From an uncultured Erysipelotrichaceae bacterium (GTDB lineage: Bacteria > Bacillota_I > Bacilli_A > Acholeplasmatales > Anaeroplasmataceae): a DNA stretch of 6,931 bases. The notes beneath the pieces were generated by a model that was not told where the DNA came from, made no database searches, and was given only the letters and a program-made list of their open reading frames with translations. Where the stretch lies: positions 1 through 6,931 of the forward strand of contig CACZRY010000194.1 of the NCBI GenBank assembly GCA_902783745.1, given 5' to 3'. The translations under genes were made by a program, and so were the position numbers. Numbering within the stretch: the first letter of the stretch is position 1; every line of letters begins with the position of its first letter. Below are positions 1 to 5,400 of the stretch, one piece after another.

Positions 1-1055
1 CCTGTCTTAACTAACGCAGTTAAGATTCCCATCTCTTCTCCATCAATTGAAGGAAGTCCATTGAATCCCATTTCAATTTCTTTTGCAGTTAAATTCTTAA
101 CATCACCAGAGAATAATGCATCACTAATCTTTACAGCTTCATTATACGCATCTTCTCCATGGATAAACTTAATAACTTCATGAGCTAATGCCTTATGAGC
201 TTCTCTTAATTCAGGATGTTCTTGATTCTTCTTTTCTAATTCTTCAATTTCTTCTTTTGATAAGAATGTTAAGAACTTAAGATAATCAATAACCTTTTCA
301 TCTTCTGAATTAATAAAGAATTGATACATTTCATATGGAGATGTTTTATTTGGATCAAGCCAAATAGCCTTACCATTTGTCTTACCAAATTTAGTACCAT
401 CACTCTTAGTTAGAAGTGGCATTGTAAAGCCATATACTTCTTCACCAGTTTTTCTTCTTGTAAGTTCAATACCTGCAGTAATATTACCCCATTGATCCTG
501 ACCTGCAACCTGCATATCAACGCCATTATGTTCATGTAGATATAAGAAATCTGTTGCTTGCATAATCATATATGAGAATTCTGTATAAGTAATACCCTCA
601 CCAGAATTAATTCTTCTTGCGATAATATCCTTTTGAAGCATGTAATTAACATTGAAATATTTACCATAATCTCTTAAGAAATCAATGAAATTAATCTTTG
701 ATAACCAATCATAGTTATTTACAACCTCAACTCCAAACAACTTTTCAAGCTGAGCTTTTAAGCAATCAAAATTATGCTTAACTGTTTCATATGTAATCAT
801 AGGACGTTCAGCATTTGGCTTTGGATCACCAATTAATCCTGTACCTCCACCTACTAAGATTACAGGATGATGTCCTGCATCCTTTAATCTCTTACAAATT
901 AAGAATGAAGAGAAATGTCCAATGTGTAATGAATCACCTGTTGGGTCTGTACCAATATAGAATTTCATTCCACCCTTATTAATCTTTTCTCTAATTGATG
1001 GATCAGATACATCTTTAACTAATCCTCTCCACTCTAATTCTTCAAAAATACCCAT
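1..1055 (-). CDS. tyrS: Tyrosyl-tRNA synthetase, TyrRS type I, 3'-truncated by window edge
   Basis: This cytoplasmic enzyme charges tRNA-Tyr with tyrosine using ATP, through a tyrosyl-adenylate. I translated 351 codons from ATG at 1055-1053. The class I HIGH motif is at residues 44-47 (DSLHIGH), and the KMSKS-equivalent KFGKT is at 222-226. The tyrosine-pocket residues known from the Geobacillus enzyme are present: Tyr33, Asp77, Tyr162, Gln166 and Asp169, together with the DQWGN signature at 187-191. Family members are usually about 410-420 residues, so roughly 60-70 residues, essentially the C-terminal S4-like tRNA-binding domain, lie beyond position 1; the frame is open to the edge. The start is supported by AAGGAG at 1068-1073 and by the typical MxIFxxLxxRGL amino terminus. 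Expression is controlled by the T-box leader immediately upstream. Trp10 is TGG. Identity is very secure; only the missing end is unseen. Confidence 0.98.
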   Translation of the reverse strand, partial: MGIFEELEWRGLVKDVSDPSIREKINKGGMKFYIGTDPTGDSLHIGHFSSFLICKRLKDAGHHPVILVGGGTGLIGDPKPNAERPMITYETVKHNFDCLKAQLEKLFGVEVVNNYDWLSKINFIDFLRDYGKYFNVNYMLQKDIIARRINSGEGITYTEFSYMIMQATDFLYLHEHNGVDMQVAGQDQWGNITAGIELTRRKTGEEVYGFTMPLLTKSDGTKFGKTNGKAIWLDPNKTSPYEMYQFFINSEDEKVIDYLKFLTFLSKEEIEELEKKNQEHPELREAHKALAHEVIKFIHGEDAYNEAVKISDALFSGDVKNLTAKEIEMGFNGLPSIDGEEMGILTALVKT

Positions 1056-1067
1056 AATAAATAATAT

Positions 1068-1073
1068 CTCCTT
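1068..1073 (-). promoter_or_regulatory. Ribosome binding site of tyrS
   Basis: The minus strand reads AAGGAG, 12 bases upstream of the tyrS ATG. This spacing is somewhat long but fits the start chosen. It lies downstream of the T-box terminator, so it is transcribed only in read-through RNA. Confidence 0.8.
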
Positions 1074-1088
1074 TTCTTTTTTTAGTAT

Positions 1089-1122
1089 TAAAAAATAAAG
1101 ACGCCCTAAAAATAAGGACGTC
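1089..1122 (-). terminator. Intrinsic terminator of the tyrS T-box
   Basis: On the minus strand GACGTCCT (1122-1115) pairs with AGGGCGTC (1107-1100) around a 7-base loop. This gives 8 pairs including one G-U, followed by TTTATTTTTT. It forms when charged tRNA-Tyr is bound. Because ccpA has no other terminator, it may also end ccpA read-through transcripts. Confidence 0.92.
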
Positions 1123-1142
1123 ATAAACGCGGTACCACCTTA
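1113..1142 (-). promoter_or_regulatory. T-box antiterminator element
   Basis: The TAAGG just before the UGGU bulge (1142-1138) can pair with CCTTA (1117-1113), forming helix A1 of the antiterminator. CCT at 1117-1115 is also part of the 5' arm of the terminator, so the two structures exclude each other. This is the switch expected of T-box leaders. The pairing was read by eye, not folded. Confidence 0.8.
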
Positions 1143-1276
1143 ATTCAGGATTACTCCTGCACTTTAGTAATATGTCTTCAAAAGCTGTAATTCAAATAAT
1201 AATTTAGATAAGCTTACACCAACCGCTTATTCTCTTATTGCATAAATAATTATTCTACTTAATTCTTTATCACTAG

Positions 1277-1305
1277 ACTATAAAATTATGCTGACTCTCT
1301 TTCAA
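1277..1305 (-). promoter_or_regulatory. Sigma-A promoter of tyrS leader, overlapping ccpA 3' end
   Basis: The minus strand shows -35 TTGAAA at 1305-1300, a 17-base spacer and -10 TATAGT at 1282-1277. Each box matches consensus at 5 of 6 positions. The predicted start is near 1270, just before the inferred base of T-box stem I. The -35 lies inside the last ccpA codons (those for Val-Glu-Arg-Glu-Ser), and the stop codon is in the spacer. Confidence 0.8.
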
Positions 1306-2281
1306 CTACAGAATATGGTAAGAATACTTTTGTTTCTTCTACATCATCATTATTCATGATCTTTGTAAGTAATCTCATAGAAACAGCTCCTATATCATAA
1401 CCCGGAGTATCTATACATGTCAAGTTTGGCCTTGATAAAACTGCATATTTTATGTTTTGAAGACCAATAACTGAAATATCTTCTGGAACTCTAAATCCTT
1501 GCTTAATAGCAATATTCATAAATGAAATGGCAATAGAATCTCTTACACCAATTAAGGCATCAATATGATGGTTCTTAATAAATTCATTAAAATGTAATGA
1601 ATTGATTGCAACATCACCTGATGTACGGAATACTAATGGCTCAAGACCTGCTTCCTTCATTGCTTTAGAATAACCGCTAATCTTTTTGAAGTTAGATGTA
1701 TATTTATGTACAGTTGATGCAATATAAATATCCTTCTTACCTTTTTCAAGAAGCTTCTTTGTTAAATCATAAGTAGCTTTTTCATAATCTATTGCTACTA
1801 ATGGAATATTCTTAAATTCATCATAAACTGCATTACATAATACAACAGGAATACCTGCATCTTGTATTCTTGTAATCGCAACATTCATCTGATTAGAATC
1901 AAGTTCATCATTCATGAATATAATACCATCTACTTGTTCTGATACAACAGTAGACATAATATCCTTTATATCCTCATCATCTGCCATAGAAAAAATCTTT
2001 AATGCGTAATTATATTTCTTAGCGATATCAATAATACCACCTAATACTGCAGCTGTTGCAGCACGTGATACATCAGCCATCATAATTCCTACTGTTGTAG
2101 TTTTTCTTGATGCTAGTCCTCTTGCAATCGCATTTGGACGATATCCTAATTCCTTTATAATCTTTAAAACTCTTTCTCTAGTCTCTGGATTAACCTTATC
2201 GGGATTATTCATTACACGGCTTACTGTCGCAAGTGAAACCTTAGCGGCACCAGCTACATCATAAATTGTTACATTTGCCAT
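1286..2281 (-). CDS. ccpA: Catabolite control protein A, LacI-family regulator
   Basis: This is the global regulator of carbon catabolite repression and activation in Firmicutes. It works as a dimer and binds cre operators when complexed with HPr-Ser46-P. The 331 residues match the family's usual length. The N-terminal LacI helix-turn-helix is at about 5-24 (TIYDVAGAAKVSLATVSRV). The hinge helix at 48-65, YRPNAIARGLASRKTTTVG-like, is nearly identical to Bacillus CcpA. The rest is the periplasmic-binding-protein-like effector and dimer core. The C-terminal YDIGAVSMRLLTK (295-307) carries Asp296, Arg303 and Lys307, which correspond to HPr-Ser-P contact residues known from Bacillus megaterium CcpA. 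This separates it from sugar-specific LacI regulators. The segment after the hinge (70-82, DVSRAATAAVLGG) differs from the DISNIFYAELARG-type sequence of Bacillus. AGGAGG 8 bases upstream fixes the start. Lying next to tyrS also fits, because ccpA and tyrS are near neighbours in Bacillus. Confidence 0.93.
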   Translation of the reverse strand: MANVTIYDVAGAAKVSLATVSRVMNNPDKVNPETRERVLKIIKELGYRPNAIARGLASRKTTTVGIMMADVSRAATAAVLGGIIDIAKKYNYALKIFSMADDEDIKDIMSTVVSEQVDGIIFMNDELDSNQMNVAITRIQDAGIPVVLCNAVYDEFKNIPLVAIDYEKATYDLTKKLLEKGKKDIYIASTVHKYTSNFKKISGYSKAMKEAGLEPLVFRTSGDVAINSLHFNEFIKNHHIDALIGVRDSIAISFMNIAIKQGFRVPEDISVIGLQNIKYAVLSRPNLTCIDTPGYDIGAVSMRLLTKIMNNDDVEETKVFLPYSVVERESA

Positions 2282-2289
2282 AGATAGAT

Positions 2290-2295
2290 CCTCCT
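2290..2295 (-). promoter_or_regulatory. Ribosome binding site of ccpA
   Basis: A perfect AGGAGG on the minus strand, 8 bases before the ATG at 2281. It confirms the start codon. Confidence 0.93.
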
Positions 2296-2319
2296 AAAAT
2301 ATCGTTTCAATTTGAGTTA

Positions 2320-2348
2320 ATTATAACATATGAAAACGTCATTTTCAA
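2320..2348 (-). promoter_or_regulatory. Sigma-A promoter of ccpA
   Basis: On the minus strand, -35 TTGAAA (2348-2343) is followed by a 17-base spacer and a perfect -10 TATAAT (2325-2320). The -10 is preceded by TGT, giving an extended -10. The predicted start is near 2313, for a leader of about 30 bases. The promoter lies downstream of the terminator of the preceding gene, so ccpA is its own transcription unit. The cre-like palindrome covers the spacer and -35. Confidence 0.88.
2331..2347. promoter_or_regulatory. cre-like palindrome over the ccpA promoter
   Basis: TGAAAACGTCATTTTCA has perfect 6-base inverted arms (TGAAAA/TTTTCA) around CGTCA. The left half, TGAAAACG, is a good CcpA-operator (cre) half-site, but the arms are 3 bases further apart than in a standard 14-base cre. 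Its position over the -35 and spacer would block RNA polymerase. Binding by CcpA is inferred. Confidence 0.5.
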
Positions 2349-2366
2349 TGAAAATCGGTTAAAAAA

Positions 2367-2380
2367 TGAAATCGCTTTAC
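2367..2380. promoter_or_regulatory. Candidate cre site upstream of the ccpA promoter
   Basis: On the minus strand GTAAAGCGATTTCA matches the cre consensus TGWAANCGNTNWCA at all but the first two positions, including the central CG. It is about 55-67 bases upstream of the predicted start, where CcpA can either activate or cooperate with a second site. It suggests autoregulation of ccpA. Confidence 0.55.
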
Positions 2381-2439
2381 TCTATAGACTAAAATATATA
2401 GGAATATTTAAGAATAAATTTATAATTATATTTTTAAAA
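2381..2439. other. Very AT-rich spacer without recognised features
   Basis: This stretch separates the lipoprotein terminator from the ccpA operator region. It contains many A/T runs and no reading frame or hairpin that I can support. The A/T-rich block upstream of the -35 could act as an UP-like element, but that is speculation. Confidence 0.4.
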
Positions 2440-2471
2440 AATATAAAAAGACACCAACTTAAATGTTGGTG
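2440..2471 (-). terminator. Intrinsic terminator of the giant lipoprotein gene
   Basis: On the minus strand CACCAAC (2471-2465) pairs perfectly with GTTGGTG (2458-2452) around a 6-base loop. TCTTTTTATATTTTTT follows. The hairpin starts 10 bases after the TAG stop. It separates the lipoprotein gene from ccpA. Confidence 0.92.
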
Positions 2472-2481
2472 CCCATATATA

Positions 2482-5400
2482 CTAATATTTATAGTAATAA
2501 TAATTAATAGAAATATCTTCTATAAAATTGCCTTTAGCATCAGTTATTACAACCCATCCATATTTAGCGCATAAATCTTTATCATATAGAATATTATATG
2601 TATAATTGAAAGAGTCAACTTTAACAGTAAATGTCTTTATGATAGTACCATAGTAATTATAATATATTTCATTACTATATGAATCTATATCGAAGCATAG
2701 ACCATGTTTTAAATTTAAAACATTTAAATCTACATCATATAATTCATCATTTTCTTGACTATATGTATATTTTTTATCGACCATCTTTGAACTATTTAAA
2801 TAGAATATTTCTAATTCAAACTTCATACCATCAGTAATAGTTTTAATTTGTTCTTGAGTAAATGATTCTTTTTCTACTCTATAATCATCTATATCAAATG
2901 AATTATCATATGTAAAAGAATATTCCATCTGATCTTCAATTGAAATTTTAGTCATATACAATGTGTTTACATCAAAATATACCATTTGACTGCCATCTTC
3001 AGTAGTTACAATACAAATATAGTATTTTTCTGTTTTTTGTATACTCATAAATGTATCTAAAGTATCTAAATCATAGAATGAAAATAATGACTTTAGAGTA
3101 GGTATAAAATCAGGTGAAGGGCCATCTGGGAAAATCCATACTCCATTAAAGCCAAATCCATCAAAACTTGCTTGATTAGCTCCCTCATTTGCGCTCATTA
3201 CAACATGACTAAACTTTGTTATAGGTTTAGAAATTACTTCATTATAGAAATAAGATGCCACATATGTTTGACCTATTGTAGGATTTGATTTTCCTATTTC
3301 ATATTCGAATGATACTGATGATTCAACAGTTAAGTTAGATTGGTATTCATCTAAAGAATAAAAATATATTCCAGTTATATAATAATTCTTATTTGCTATT
3401 ATTTCAGCATAACTAGTATCCGAAATTTTAATTAATATAGAATAATAATTATCATATTCACTAATTCTAACAATGCCATCTCTTAATTGTTCTAAGAAAT
3501 CTTCTAAATATAAAGAATCCTCCCATGCACCTAAGTCTGAATTATAACTTATAGAATAATTATCTACTGTATTATTTAGATAACTACGCTCTGTTATATT
3601 AACTTTTGCATAAATCTCATTTTTATGCTGTTCTTTGGCATTATTTATTAAAGTATCAATATAACTTGATGTTACTTCAGGTGAATATTTACTAAAATTA
3701 AATTCATATACTATTATTTCAGGAATAGAATAGTCACTAATACTAAATGATTTAATATAACCCTTATTATCAAATGAATATTCCTTTTCAATACCATTAT
3801 CTACTAGTCTTATGCAATAACAATTATCATTATTAACACTTACATAATACTTATCATCATCAAACATAGATGGTGAATAAAAGCCTTTTAAAGTGAAAAT
3901 AGTAGGATCTGCAAATGTATATTTACTATCAATATCCCAAACTAGATATTTAAAGAATTCATATTCACATTCATTATCTTCATCAGTAACAACAAGCTTG
4001 TCATAATCTAATAATTTCATATTATCAATAAATGATTCTAAAGATTCTTTATCTACTTTCTTATTACAATAATTAGATGTAGCTTCATAATAATATAAAT
4101 CATTACCATCAGTAAAATCAATTATTGCATGCACTAAATAATAATTAGAATTATATTGTAATTTACAATATGAATTATTTAAACCATCAGTTACAATAGT
4201 TACTACATATAATCCATTTTCTTTAGTTATATATGAATATGTATTTGAATCATTATTTGTATCAATATAAGCTAATACTGATTCTAAACTAATCATATTA
4301 TTAAGGTTAACTATATATGATTTTTCATTAATCCATTCACTTTTAGATGAATCATATTCATAATAAATAGTTTTAACATCATCATTTTTATCCAAAAATT
4401 CAATTGATACTGCAACTTCTTCAGCTTTTCTTTCATTTGATATTTCAGCAGATACATCAGATAAAGAATATAATGTTTTGCTATCAAAGCTTAATGAATA
4501 TTCTAAATCAACATCATATGTAGAATTAGAAAAATGATATAAATAACCTGGATTAGAAATACTATATTTATAAGTTACAACATCTTGATTTGGATATGCA
4601 ACCTCAATTACTATTAAACCATCATAATATATAGAAGCTATAGGTAATTCTATAATTGATGAATCAGTCTTATCAGGTAAATAATAATTTTTTACATCAA
4701 GATCACAATAGTATTCACAAGCCCATGCTCTTGTCCTAGTATTTGTAAAAGTAGAATCTTCACCTGTATTTAGATTTTTAATAGTATATACACAAGTATC
4801 ATAATACTTTCTTTCAATACTACCATAGTATTTTTCAAATTCTTCTTTTGTTAATAATCTCTTTTCATATTCAAAAAGAGAACTATTATTCGATACTAAA
4901 TTACCATTTCTATCTCCCATAATAGATGTTGAATGTACTAGATAATAATCTTCATTAAATTCTAATACTCTTTTACAAAATAAATTATTTATTTGAATAT
5001 AGCCAACAATTTTATAATAGCCATTTGCATCTTTTGTAATTTCATAAGAGTAAAATTCATCTATTAAATCAAGGAATTCTTCCATTATAAATGGATTTCC
5101 ATCTACTATAGTACCATTAGATAAAACCCATTTATTTGAATTATAATCATATGTATAGTTTACATTTTTTACTATATTAGATTCTAAATTTGTGTTTACC
5201 TCAGTTGCAGCATAATAATTAGTCTTTCTGTTATTAAGAATTTCTGCCTTAATTGCATCTATATCATATCTAATTTGTGCATTTTGTACACCACTAAATT
5301 CAATAGTATATTCAGATTTTAATTCATCACTTACATATAATTGATAAGATACTAATATACCTTCATTATCATATCTTAATAATTCATATGAGGAAGAATC

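Larger units (their letters stand above)
1089..1262 (-). ncRNA. Tyrosine T-box riboswitch (tyrS leader)
   Basis: This is a tRNA-sensing transcriptional riboswitch. It binds tRNA-Tyr and allows read-through into tyrS when the tRNA is uncharged. The canonical T-box AAGGTGGTACCGCG lies at 1141-1128 on the minus strand; its UGGU bulge (1137-1134) can pair with a tRNA ACCA end. Upstream is a stem III hairpin, CAGGA/TCCTG, at 1146-1159. The apical part of stem I is ATAAGC/GCTTAT (1225-1230 with 1208-1213) enclosing the typical GGUUGGUGUAA loop. The likely specifier is UAC (Tyr) at 1187-1189, followed by the usual A, in GAATTACAGC. The 5' base of stem I probably lies near 1252-1260, where AGTAG can pair with TTACT (1165-1169); this outer boundary is approximate. 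The specifier agrees with the downstream gene. Confidence 0.93.

Noticed and set aside
1200..1285. A separate terminator for ccpA
   Set aside because: The only good hairpin here is the apical part of T-box stem I (1208-1230), which has no T-run after it.
1286..2281. A sugar-specific LacI repressor (ribose, maltose or similar) instead of CcpA
   Set aside because: The hinge region and the YDIGAVSMRLLTK element with Arg303/Lys307 are typical of CcpA, and no sugar transport or metabolism gene is adjacent.
2301..2310. TTGAAACGAT on the minus strand between the ccpA -10 and the ribosome binding site as a fourth cre half-site
   Set aside because: It lacks the base between TGAAA and CG and has no second half. 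It is too weak to annotate.
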